The notes below the pieces were generated by a model. It did no database searches and had not been told where the DNA came from. It saw nothing but the letters and a program-made list of their open reading frames with translations. The position numbers and the translations under genes are program-made. Below are positions 1 to 7,495 of a stretch of DNA of 64,000 bases, one piece after another; the first letter of the stretch is position 1, and each line of letters begins with the position of its first letter. This DNA is from Fen-1258 sp947085815 (GTDB lineage Bacteria; Bacteroidota; Ignavibacteria; Ignavibacteriales; Melioribacteraceae): positions 124,001 through 188,000 of the forward strand of contig CAMTXU010000003.1 of NCBI GenBank assembly GCA_947085815.1. The letters run 5' to 3'.

Positions 1-378
1 TTACAGGTTATTGCCGTGATGAAAGAGCGTGTCTCCTTTGTGAAAGAATTTCTAACTAAATCTCCCTTCTTTTTTGAGGCGCCTACAGAATACGAAGAAT
101 CAGCAGTTCAAAAAAATTGGAAAGACGAAACACCGGAACAGCTTAAAAAATTAAGCGATGCATTCGCCATCTTGGAAAACCCAACAAAAGAAGATTTTGA
201 GAATGCTCTTACAAAAACTGCCGAAGAATTAAATGTTGGAAAAGGGAAGCTGATTCATCCTCTCCGCTTAGCTGTTTCTGGCACGAGTACCGGTCCGGGT
301 GTTTTTGATATAGTAATAATATTGGGGAAACAGGAAGTTCTTACCCGAATTCAATCTGCCCTGGATAGAATCAGGTAA
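1..378 (+). CDS. gltX: Glutamyl-tRNA synthetase, C-terminal part (partial at window edge)
   Basis: The frame is open from base 1, so the start lies upstream. About 125 residues remain. They resemble the anticodon-binding C-terminal domain of class I glutamyl-tRNA synthetases: a helical stretch (VKEFLTKSPFFFE) followed by the family's typical ending, with HPLRLAVSG, GPG and a terminal helix on LGKQEVLTRI. The enzyme charges tRNA-Glu with glutamate in the cytoplasm. The catalytic Rossmann domain with HIGH and KMSKS is not in the window. The stop codon lies only 2 bp from the stop of the convergent histidine kinase gene, leaving no room for a separate terminator. The identification rests on the C-terminal motif alone; a GlnS/GltX paralogue cannot be excluded. 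Confidence 0.8.
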   Translation, partial: LQVIAVMKERVSFVKEFLTKSPFFFEAPTEYEESAVQKNWKDETPEQLKKLSDAFAILENPTKEDFENALTKTAEELNVGKGKLIHPLRLAVSGTSTGPGVFDIVIILGKQEVLTRIQSALDRIR

Positions 379-380
379 CT

Positions 381-1535
381 TTACGGAAGTGTTTTAAGGA
401 TTGGATAACTTACAGTAAATGTGGTGCCTCCCTTTTTTGAAGAGGTAAACCCAATCGTTCCATTCAAATAGTGTTCTGTTAAAAATTTCATGCTGTATAA
501 TCCCAGACCTCTTCCGGCTCCTTTTGTAGAAACAGAGCGATTGAAAAGTTGAGATTGAATATCGACAGGTATATATGCATGATTATGTACAGAAAAAATT
601 ACTCTATCGGCAATACTCTGAGTAGTCAATGTAATATTTTCACCCGGATCAGAAGCCTCTACTGCATTCTTCAGCATGTTTCCAATTACTCTGCTCAATA
701 GTGTTTCATCACCGGTGAATTGAACATTTTGACTTGCTTCAGAAAATTTAATGGAGCGAGATTCAAAAAAATCAGATTGGTTATAAGTTTCTGTAATCTT
801 TCTTAAAAAATCCAATGAATTGATTGACTGAATGTTCAACCGGATTTTACTCTTCTCACTGGTAATAAGATGTTTATGAGTATTAATCTCGTCAATTATT
901 CTCTTGGAAATATCTCCAAACAACCTGATGAAATTTTGACGCTCTGCCACTCCCAAATCTTCATCATTAATAATCTCAACAAGATTTACAAGATTTCCAG
1001 CCGTGTTAATTATATCGTGAAAAAAAATTCGTTCAATTTGCTTTCTCTCAGTGATATCTTCAAATATTCCAACACCACCACTTATAACACCATCATCTAA
1101 AATGATAGGGGCAAAATTTACGCGCACCGGTGTAATCTTTCCGGAAGTTTTCGAGATGAAATCACCTTCGTAGTGACCCGCTGTACCGGAAAGAGCATTC
1201 TCAATTGCAGAAACGAGCTTTATGTCAATTACTTCTTTGAGGGGTTCATTGATTATATTTTCTTTTGCTGTGTCAATAATTGTGAGAAAGTTGTCGTTGC
1301 ATGTAGTAATGTTTCCGACTGAATTGAAGTGAAGTATACCGAGGGAAACATTGGAAAATAGCGACCTGTATTTTTCCTCACTCTCATGCAGGGCAACTTG
1401 GGCCTGTTTCAGATCCAGAATTAATTGAGCAATTGTGTCCAGCTCTTGTATTGTTTCCGGATTCAAATCAATATCTGAATTGATGATTTCCTTCACATTA
1501 GAGGAGACTATATTTCCAAGTGATTTATTTAGCAT
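381..1535 (-). CDS. PAS-domain sensor histidine kinase, probably cytoplasmic
   Basis: This 384-residue protein has no membrane segment. Residues about 30-50 form a short helical linker. A PAS domain follows (about 52-165: SLFSNVSLGILHFNSVGNI ... GVGIFEDITERKQ). The dimerisation/phosphoacceptor helix carries FFHDIINTAGNL, a divergent H-box with His at about 174. The C-terminal HATPase has an N-box (NMLKNAVEA) and a G-box (GAGRGLGLYSMK). It should autophosphorylate in response to a ligand or redox signal bound by PAS. It lies 54 bp downstream of glnS on the same strand and may be cotranscribed. No response regulator is adjacent, so it is probably an orphan kinase. The signal is unknown. Confidence 0.85.
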   Translation of the reverse strand: MLNKSLGNIVSSNVKEIINSDIDLNPETIQELDTIAQLILDLKQAQVALHESEEKYRSLFSNVSLGILHFNSVGNITTCNDNFLTIIDTAKENIINEPLKEVIDIKLVSAIENALSGTAGHYEGDFISKTSGKITPVRVNFAPIILDDGVISGGVGIFEDITERKQIERIFFHDIINTAGNLVNLVEIINDEDLGVAERQNFIRLFGDISKRIIDEINTHKHLITSEKSKIRLNIQSINSLDFLRKITETYNQSDFFESRSIKFSEASQNVQFTGDETLLSRVIGNMLKNAVEASDPGENITLTTQSIADRVIFSVHNHAYIPVDIQSQLFNRSVSTKGAGRGLGLYSMKFLTEHYLNGTIGFTSSKKGGTTFTVSYPILKTLP

Positions 1536-1589
1536 AAGAGTAAATATTAATCCGCCGCTTCTTAGAAGAAATTCTGATCAGTCTTTCAT

Positions 1590-3281
1590 CTATTTTGTTT
1601 TTGCCCAACTATCCTTCAATGTAACAGTTCTGTTAAAAACTAATTTATCACCGTTAGAATTTTTTGTATCAACGCAGAAATATCCGTGCCGCTCAAATTG
1701 AAATCGATCCGCCGGTTTTGAATTTTTTAAGAATGGTTCTATTAATGCCTCCTGCAAAATTTCAAGGGAATTTGGATTAAGAAATTCCAGAAAACTTTTT
1801 TCTTTATCGGCATCCGGAGCTTCTACCGTAAAAAGACGATCATATAATCGGACTTCAGCCTTAACCGCATCCTCAGCGGATACCCAATGAATTGTTCCTT
1901 TCACTTTCTTTTTACTTGCCCCTGTGCCGCTTCTTGTTTCGGGATCGTGACTGCATCTTAGTTCAATCACTTCTCCCTTATCATTTTTTATGACTTCATC
2001 GCATTTGATAATATATGCGTAGCGCAAACGTACTTCACCTCCCGGTACTAACCGGTGAAATCCTTTAGATGGATTTTCCATAAAGTCTGTCTGCTCAATA
2101 TAAATTTCTCTTGAAAAAGGAATTTTACGCGTTCCCATTGTCTGATCTTCGGGATTGTTTACTCCTTCAAGTTCCTCTCTACCGGAATAATCAGTTACAA
2201 CCACTTTTAATGGGCGTAGAACAGCCATAGCACGCTGAGTATGCTTATTTAAGTCATCACGTAATGCATATTCAAGAAGAGCTATATCCGTAAGCGCATC
2301 GCGCTTTGCAACTCCTATAATCTCCGTAAAATTTCTTATTGCTTCAGGTGTGTATCCTCTTCTCCTAAATCCGCAAATAGTCGGCATTCTTGGATCGTCC
2401 CATCCATCAACATATTTTTCTTTAACAAGTTGTAAAAGTTTTCGTTTACTCATTACAGTATAGCTTAAATTTAGTCTCGCAAACTCAATTTGCTGCGGAT
2501 GATGAATTCCAAGTTCAGTTAGAAACCAATCGTACAAGGGGCGGTGATTTTCAAATTCCAATGTGCAAATCGAATGTGTAATTCCTTCAATAGAATCTTC
2601 TAAACCGTGAGCCCAATCGTAAGTCGGATAAATGCACCACTTGTTGCCCTGCCGATGATGTTTATCATGCATTATACGGTACATGATCGGATCTCTCATA
2701 TTCAAGTTTGGAGAAGCCATATCAATTTTAGCGCGTAAAGTTTTTGATCCGTTCGGGAATTCCCCTTCACGCATTCTTTCAATAAGATCAAGATTTTCTT
2801 CACAACTTCTATTACGGTGCGGTGATTCTTTGCCCGGTTCAGTCAACGTACCGCGTGTCATACGAATTTCATCAGCATTTAAATCATCAACATACGCCTT
2901 CCCTTTATTAATCAGCTCGACTGCCCAAAGATACATCTGCTCAAAATAATCTGATCCATAAAGTATTCTATCTTCAAAATCACCGCCGAGCCATTTTACA
3001 TCCTCGATGATTGAATCAACATATTCCTGTTCTTCTTTTTCTGGATTAGTATCATCAAAACGGAGGTTAAATTTTCCTTTATAGTCTCTCGCAATTCCAT
3101 AATTAAGACAGATAGATTTAGCATGACCAATATGTAAATAACCGTTAGGCTCGGGGGGAAAGCGCGTATGGACAATTCCATTCCATTTACCGGTTTTCAA
3201 GTCTTCATCGATAATTTCATAAATAAAGTTTTTTGATTTTTGTTCGTTTGACTTATAAGCACTGTTTGTTATTTCATTCAT
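1590..3281 (-). CDS. glnS: Glutaminyl-tRNA synthetase
   Basis: GlnS attaches glutamine to tRNA-Gln in the cytoplasm. The length of 563 residues is normal for the bacterial enzyme. The class I motifs are present: RFPPEPNGYLHIGH with HIGH at residues 50-53, FDDTNPEKE just after it, and a KMSKS-like VMSKRK near residue 275. The C-terminal half carries the anticodon-binding beta-barrels. GlnS rather than a second GltX is supported by the EPNGYLHIGHAK signature and by the DDPRMPTICGFRRRGYTPEA segment. The window also holds the end of a separate gltX. A histidine kinase gene follows 54 bp downstream in the same direction. Confidence 0.96.
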   Translation of the reverse strand: MNEITNSAYKSNEQKSKNFIYEIIDEDLKTGKWNGIVHTRFPPEPNGYLHIGHAKSICLNYGIARDYKGKFNLRFDDTNPEKEEQEYVDSIIEDVKWLGGDFEDRILYGSDYFEQMYLWAVELINKGKAYVDDLNADEIRMTRGTLTEPGKESPHRNRSCEENLDLIERMREGEFPNGSKTLRAKIDMASPNLNMRDPIMYRIMHDKHHRQGNKWCIYPTYDWAHGLEDSIEGITHSICTLEFENHRPLYDWFLTELGIHHPQQIEFARLNLSYTVMSKRKLLQLVKEKYVDGWDDPRMPTICGFRRRGYTPEAIRNFTEIIGVAKRDALTDIALLEYALRDDLNKHTQRAMAVLRPLKVVVTDYSGREELEGVNNPEDQTMGTRKIPFSREIYIEQTDFMENPSKGFHRLVPGGEVRLRYAYIIKCDEVIKNDKGEVIELRCSHDPETRSGTGASKKKVKGTIHWVSAEDAVKAEVRLYDRLFTVEAPDADKEKSFLEFLNPNSLEILQEALIEPFLKNSKPADRFQFERHGYFCVDTKNSNGDKLVFNRTVTLKDSWAKTK

Positions 3282-3447
3282 TTTGTATCAAAAAGTAGTT
3301 AATTATTGTTTTAATTGTATGCAAAGTTACATAATAGAAATTAGTAGCTCAATAAAATTGAGATTCAAAGTGCATTTTTTTATTTCTTTAATTGGAGACA
3401 ACCTTGCGTATAAAATGAAATAAGTATAGATTTACGGCGCAAAAAAT

Positions 3448-3475
3448 TTGTCAAAGAGATTATTTCTTGTATAAA
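3448..3475 (+). promoter_or_regulatory. Putative sigma-70 promoter for the tRNA-Leu transcript
   Basis: A TTGTCA box (3448-3453) and a TATAAA box (3470-3475) are separated by 16 bp. Initiation would fall near 3482, at the 5' end of the broken tRNA-Leu-like copy and about 100 bp upstream of the intact tRNA-Leu. No equally good promoter is visible directly before the intact tRNA, so this promoter probably drives a transcript containing both. It is read by eye only. Confidence 0.4.
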
Positions 3476-3478
3476 GAT

Positions 3479-3561
3479 GCAGAAGTGGCTGAATCCCTCA
3501 GAGCGGGACAAGTTGGTAGATTTACCCGCCTCTGGCGGGCGTACAGGACTCAAGATTCAGT
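3479..3561 (+). pseudogene. 5'-half tRNA-Leu remnant interrupted by GC-rich palindromic sequence
   Basis: Three blocks match the 5' half of the intact tRNA-Leu 105 bp downstream: GCAGAAGTGGCTGAAT (3479-3494), TGGTAGA (3514-3520) and CAGGACTCAAGATTCAGT (3544-3561). Between them lie two GC-rich inserts, 3495-3513 and 3521-3543. The inserts contain imperfectly complementary arms, CCCTCAGAGCGGG and CCCGCCTCTGGCGGG. The variable arm, T-arm and 3' acceptor strand are absent, so it cannot be a working tRNA. It is best read as a partial duplication of the tRNA gene, later invaded by a small palindromic repeat. Confidence 0.5.
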
Positions 3562-3583
3562 TTGTACTTTTGTTAATTTATTT

Positions 3584-3669
3584 GCCGAAGTGGCGGAATT
3601 GGTAGACGCGCTGGACTCAAAATCCAGTGAGGCTTAAACCTCGTGCCGGTTCGAGTCCGGCCTCCGGTA
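3584..3669 (+). tRNA. tRNA-Leu (anticodon CAA)
   Basis: The 86-nt cloverleaf starts GCCGAAGTGGCGGAATTGG. The anticodon stem CTGGA/TCCAG encloses the loop CTCAAAA, giving anticodon CAA. A long variable arm, as expected for class II tRNA-Leu, is followed by the T-arm GCCGG-TTCGAGT-CCGGC. The acceptor stem pairs GCCGAAG with CTCCGGT, with one A-C mismatch and a terminal G-U. The CCA end is not encoded. A terminator hairpin follows immediately. Confidence 0.93.
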
Positions 3670-3675
3670 CAAAAT

Positions 3676-3710
3676 AAAAAACCCGATCTCTTTTAGAAAT
3701 CGGGTTTTAT
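3676..3710. terminator. Bidirectional intrinsic terminator between tRNA-Leu and the DEAD-box gene
   Basis: AAAACCCGAT pairs with ATCGGGTTTT around a short loop. It is flanked by A-rich sequence on the left and T-rich sequence on the right, so it can act on both strands. It lies 7 bp after tRNA-Leu and about 30 bp after the stop of the convergent helicase gene. Confidence 0.8.
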
Positions 3711-3742
3711 TCTTGTCTAAATACTATTGACTAAAATCTATA

Positions 3743-5524
3743 TTACTTCCCTTTAGCTCTTTCAACAATTGGTCTCTTGTCTTTATCTCGATTGAGTTTT
3801 TCAATAATAATATCAGCTTCTTTTGGCGGGACGTTAAAGAACGAAAACGCGTCGGATATTTGAATGCCGGTAACCTTGCTACCCTCAACATTAGCTTTCT
3901 TTTTAAGCATTTTCAATAGCTCTTGCGGTGTAAGATCATCTTTTTTTCCGCGTGCAAGAAACATTCTTGCTTTTCCTTTGTCACTATCAAATCTCCCTCT
4001 TCCTTCAGATCTTTCTCCACGAACCGGTCTGTCCCCGCGCTCGGATCTATCATTACGATCAAATCTGCTGGCACGTTCTGATCGTTCTCCACGTAGTGAA
4101 AAATCTTTTTTCCCTCTTGAAGTACGTTCGCCGCTGCGAGCATATTCTTTTCTTCCCATCGGTCGATCATCTCTCTTATCAAATGATCTTCTTCCCTCAA
4201 AGAGATCGTGAATCTTCGCGTAGTTCTCTTCTTCGAGTTCGTTTTGATATGTGTATTTAATTAATGCGGCGACCACGTCTTCTGGGTTATGGTTTTTAAT
4301 CATCTCTTTAGCCAGTGCAACGTAATGATGCGCCACGCCTACTTCCATCATCGATCTCAATTCTGCAGAAATTTTTTCTTTCTTAAAATTGATTACATCT
4401 TTTATATGCGGAATTCTTTGCTTGCGAATCTCTGTTTGTGTAAAGTTTTTAATGAACATCAATTTTCTATGTTCTTCCGGTGATATAAATGTGATAGCTG
4501 TTCCTTCTTTACCGGCACGTCCTGTTCTTCCAATTCTATGAAGATATGATTCCGGGTCCTGAGGTAAAGCAAAATTAATTACGTGTGTAAGTTCATCAAT
4601 ATCTAAACCGCGCGCCGCGACATCTGTGGCAATTAATACATTAATTTTTTTGTTCCTAAATTTGGTTAATATTTTTTCGCGCACATTTTGCGAAATATCG
4701 CCGTGTAAACCCTCGGTGTCATAACCTCTATCGGAAAGTTTTGAAACAACATTATCAACATCAATTTTAGTTCTGCAAAAAACCAATCCATAAAATTCCA
4801 CCGTGGTGTCAATGATTCTACACAATGCATCTAATTTATCAGATTCCTTTACTTCGTAGTAAATCTGCTCTGTTAGCTGTGTGGTTTCACCGGAATGTTT
4901 TGTTTTAATAATTTCACGCTTGCCCATATATTTTTTTGCGAGCGTTGCTATTCTCTCGGGCATTGTTGCAGAGAAAAGCAAAGTCCTTCTGTTAGAATTA
5001 GTTCTGCCCAAAATATCTTCTATATCATCAATGAATCCCATGTTTAGCATTTCATCAGCTTCATCTAAAACAACAAAAGAAACTTCTGAAAGAGACATAC
5101 TTTTTTTATTTAGAAGATCAATCATACGTCCGGGAGTACCAACAACTACATCAACACCTTTCTTCAATCTTCTTAATTGAGTATCATAAGATTGCCCGCC
5201 GTAAATGGGCGCAGCATGAATATTTTTATTACCGCGCAATGAATTGAATTCTTCAGCTACCTGAATTGCGAGTTCGCGGGTTGGAACAAGAACCAGCGCT
5301 TGAAGATGTCCTGACCTTGTTTGTAATTGCTCGATTATCGGAAGTGCGAAGGCGGCTGTTTTTCCTGTGCCGGTTTGCGCCTGTCCAATGAGATCAATTT
5401 TATTCTCTAATATTAGAGGAATAATTTTTTTTTGAATTTCTGTTGGCTCTTCAAATCCTTTCATATGAATTGCATGAAGTGATTCTTCCGATAGCCCTAA
5501 TTCTTTGAAGCTACTGTTAATCAT
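3743..5524 (-). CDS. deaD: DEAD-box ATP-dependent RNA helicase (DeaD/CsdA type)
   Basis: The protein has 593 residues. The Q-motif region GFEEPTEIQ is at 23-31, Walker A AQTGTGKT at 49-56, then PTRELA, TPGR and DEAD (about 155), SAT, RGLDI and HRIGRTGR. These make a complete helicase core. A low-complexity Arg/Asp/Gly/Ser-rich segment (about 445-520, with RGERSE and DRSERGD repeats) leads to a C-terminal DbpA-like RNA-binding fold (VTGIQISDAFSFFNVP). Such enzymes unwind RNA in ribosome assembly and mRNA decay, often under cold stress. The gene stands alone. The upstream 365-bp gap holds a MITE-like repeat. Paralogue naming (deaD versus rhlE or csdA) is uncertain. Confidence 0.92.
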   Translation of the reverse strand: MINSSFKELGLSEESLHAIHMKGFEEPTEIQKKIIPLILENKIDLIGQAQTGTGKTAAFALPIIEQLQTRSGHLQALVLVPTRELAIQVAEEFNSLRGNKNIHAAPIYGGQSYDTQLRRLKKGVDVVVGTPGRMIDLLNKKSMSLSEVSFVVLDEADEMLNMGFIDDIEDILGRTNSNRRTLLFSATMPERIATLAKKYMGKREIIKTKHSGETTQLTEQIYYEVKESDKLDALCRIIDTTVEFYGLVFCRTKIDVDNVVSKLSDRGYDTEGLHGDISQNVREKILTKFRNKKINVLIATDVAARGLDIDELTHVINFALPQDPESYLHRIGRTGRAGKEGTAITFISPEEHRKLMFIKNFTQTEIRKQRIPHIKDVINFKKEKISAELRSMMEVGVAHHYVALAKEMIKNHNPEDVVAALIKYTYQNELEEENYAKIHDLFEGRRSFDKRDDRPMGRKEYARSGERTSRGKKDFSLRGERSERASRFDRNDRSERGDRPVRGERSEGRGRFDSDKGKARMFLARGKKDDLTPQELLKMLKKKANVEGSKVTGIQISDAFSFFNVPPKEADIIIEKLNRDKDKRPIVERAKGK

Positions 5525-5701
5525 TAAGGGATATTCCTTACCGTTGATAAATATATGTTTATAGACCTTGTGGTTCTCTGAGATTTGTTATAGATGGGCA
5601 CAAAGTTGAGAAGAACAAAACCTATTTTGAAAAAATGTTCCAAAACTGTCCTTTCTTAATGTAAATATAGACTTATTCCTTCTGAATTCATAATTAAGGG
5701 G

Positions 5702-5854
5702 ACTTCTAAAAACAACAAAAATGATCAGCGGAAATCTGCTTTACCTGCCCGTCCGGTTTATCTGCCGCAGACATGGCAGGCGGGTCTGCGTTTTTCAGCG
5801 TTCTATTAAATAAAAAAATAGTTTTGCCATAGACATCACTATGTGATTAGAAGC
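5702..5854. repeat. MITE-like dispersed repeat, copy A (with nested insertion)
   Basis: About 150 bp whose reverse complement recurs at 59049-59162. The ends carry short terminal inverted repeats: CTTCTAAAAAC at the left and the complement of CTTCTAATCAC at the right. Shared blocks include AAAAATGATCAGCGGAAATC and CAGCGTTCTATTAAATAAAA. Copy A is 40 bp longer because of a GC-rich insertion at 5749-5789. It has no coding capacity and lies between the alanine symporter stop and the helicase start. Confidence 0.85.
5749..5789. repeat. GC-rich palindromic insertion nested in the MITE-like repeat
   Basis: These 41 bp are absent from the second copy of the host repeat. They are bounded by CTGC on both sides (5745-5748 and 5786-5789), which resembles a target duplication. 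The insert contains complementary CCTGCC/GGCAGG and CTGCC/GGCAG words in an otherwise AT-rich setting, so it can fold into a stem. It resembles the GC-rich inserts in the broken tRNA-Leu copy in style but not in exact sequence. Confidence 0.6.
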
Positions 5855-5889
5855 ATCCTTAATAGTTCTATCCGATAAATGAACCCAAC

Positions 5890-7233
5890 TCAAGTCTCCG
5901 TTAGATCAATATTACCCTCCCACAAATATTTCTTCGTTTCACTCACTATAATTTTATGCAACATTATCAGAGAGATCAAATTAGGGATTGCCATTAATCC
6001 GTTAGTGATATCGGCAAATGTCCAAACAATATTCAAAGAAATAACTGATCCAACAAATACAGCCGCAACCCACAAATATCTGTAGGGTAAAATTGCTTTT
6101 GTTCCAATTAAATACTCAGTTGCCTTTTCTCCATAATAAGACCATCCGAGTATCGTTGAAAAAACAAATGTAAGAAGTCCTACTGTTAAAATAATAGGGC
6201 CTATATAAGGTATATCTGCAAAAGCTGATTTTGTAAGCATTGCACCATTCAAACCTTTGGTCCATTCATATGAATTTACAACTACAACGCCGGTGAAAGC
6301 GCAGACAACTACTGTATCCCAGAATGTTCCGGTTGAAGAAACAAGAGCTTGACGAACCGGATTTTTAGTTTGAGCAGCCGCAGCAACTATCGGTGCACTT
6401 CCAAGTCCGGACTCATTGGAAAATAATCCGCGGGCAATTCCGTATCGGATAGCTTCTTTCATACCGGCACCAATGAATCCTCCCATAACAGCATGACCGG
6501 TGAATGCGCTTTCAAAAATTAAAGCAAGTGTTTGCGGTACTGTTGAATAATTAATGAATATGAGAATAATACAACCGAGTATATAGAATATTGCCATAAA
6601 CGGAACCAGATTTTCGCAAACTCTTGCAATGGATTTAATTCCTCCTAGTATTACAAAAGCTGTAAGGACGGCAAGTATTAATCCGGTAATCCAATAAGAA
6701 ATACCGAACGAGTCATTCACCATATGAGAAATTGAGTTTGCCTGAACCATATTTCCAATTCCAAAAGCAGAAACAGATGTGAAAGCAGCAAATAATATAG
6801 CCAGCCACTTCATATTCAATCCGCGCTCCAACACATACATCGGGCCGCCAGCCATTAATCCATCTTTAGTTGTGATTCGATATTTAACTGACAGCAACGC
6901 TTCAGAATATTTAGTGGCGATTCCAAATACTCCTGTTAGCCACATCCATAAAACAGCACCGGGACCGCCTGCTGCAATAGCAGTTGATACTCCAACAATA
7001 TTACCAGTACCAATTGTAGCAGCGAGTGAAGTTGTGAGAGCACCAAATTGACTGATGTCTCCTTTCCCTTCTTTATTTTTACTTAGAGAAATCTTAATTG
7101 CTTTTACTATGAAGCGCTGAATAAATCTTAATCTGAATGTGAGAAATATGTGAGTGCCGAATAAAAGGAGAAGAAGTGGATAGCCCCAAACAAAATCACT
7201 TATTTGTGAAAGTATACTTTCAAGTTGCTGCAT
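5890..7233 (-). CDS. Alanine or glycine:cation symporter (AGCS family)
   Basis: This 447-residue inner-membrane protein has about ten or eleven hydrophobic segments. AGCS family signatures are clear: QFGALTTSLAATIGTGNIVGVSTAI near the N-terminus, GPGAVLWMWLTGVFGIATKYSE, GGPMYVLERG, and FSNESGLGSAPIVAAAA. Proteins of this family (AlsT, DagA) import alanine or glycine with Na+ or H+. The gene stands alone, with 262 bp upstream that hold two hairpins. Substrate preference cannot be read from sequence alone. Confidence 0.93.
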   Translation of the reverse strand: MQQLESILSQISDFVWGYPLLLLLFGTHIFLTFRLRFIQRFIVKAIKISLSKNKEGKGDISQFGALTTSLAATIGTGNIVGVSTAIAAGGPGAVLWMWLTGVFGIATKYSEALLSVKYRITTKDGLMAGGPMYVLERGLNMKWLAILFAAFTSVSAFGIGNMVQANSISHMVNDSFGISYWITGLILAVLTAFVILGGIKSIARVCENLVPFMAIFYILGCIILIFINYSTVPQTLALIFESAFTGHAVMGGFIGAGMKEAIRYGIARGLFSNESGLGSAPIVAAAAQTKNPVRQALVSSTGTFWDTVVVCAFTGVVVVNSYEWTKGLNGAMLTKSAFADIPYIGPIILTVGLLTFVFSTILGWSYYGEKATEYLIGTKAILPYRYLWVAAVFVGSVISLNIVWTFADITNGLMAIPNLISLIMLHKIIVSETKKYLWEGNIDLTET

Positions 7234-7408
7234 TCAATGTCTCCTATAGAATTAGCGAAGTTAAATAATTTGTGAAAGCATTTTTGAAATTGCGGCTCAT
7301 GAATTGTGTGTACCATCTGTGATAATATTCTTGCATGAATGTTTGGTATTTCTGAAGAATAATTTCCTAAAACAATATAAGGAAGGAAATATAAAATTGC
7401 TAAACTGC

Positions 7409-7432
7409 AAAGACTCGCCGCGGCGAGTCTTT
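7409..7432. promoter_or_regulatory. Perfect 24-bp palindrome
   Basis: The half-site AAAGACTCGCCG is followed directly by its exact reverse complement. It is strongly GC-rich in an AT-rich intergenic region between the symporter and the dihydroorotate dehydrogenase-like gene. It could be a second terminator hairpin for the upstream gene (10-bp stem, CGCG loop) or an operator for the symporter gene. The weak T-tract makes the terminator reading less certain. Confidence 0.5.
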
Positions 7433-7442
7433 GTATAAAATA

Positions 7443-7478
7443 GAAAGCCACCGGATTGATTTGAATCCAATGGCTTTC
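7443..7478 (-). terminator. Intrinsic terminator after the dihydroorotate dehydrogenase-like gene
   Basis: GAAAGCCA and TGGCTTTC pair with an inner GGATT/AATCC stem around a small loop. On the minus strand the hairpin follows the stop codon at 7496 by about 17 bp and leads into CTATTTTAT. Confidence 0.7.
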
Positions 7479-7495
7479 AAATAATTTGCGTTTAC

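Noticed and set aside
3584..3669. A-C mismatch in the tRNA-Leu acceptor stem as evidence of a pseudogene
   Set aside because: All arms, loops and the anticodon are intact and a terminator follows, so one mismatch is not enough to call it broken.
3913..4260. Several overlapping open frames on both strands in the helicase tail
   Set aside because: They lie over the Arg/Asp/Gly-rich repetitive codons of the DEAD-box protein, which keep other frames open. No ribosome-binding site or known domain is seen.
7200..7451. Open frame across the 5' end and upstream region of the symporter gene
   Set aside because: It spans the perfect palindrome and intergenic hairpin, overlaps the real start in another frame and has no family features.
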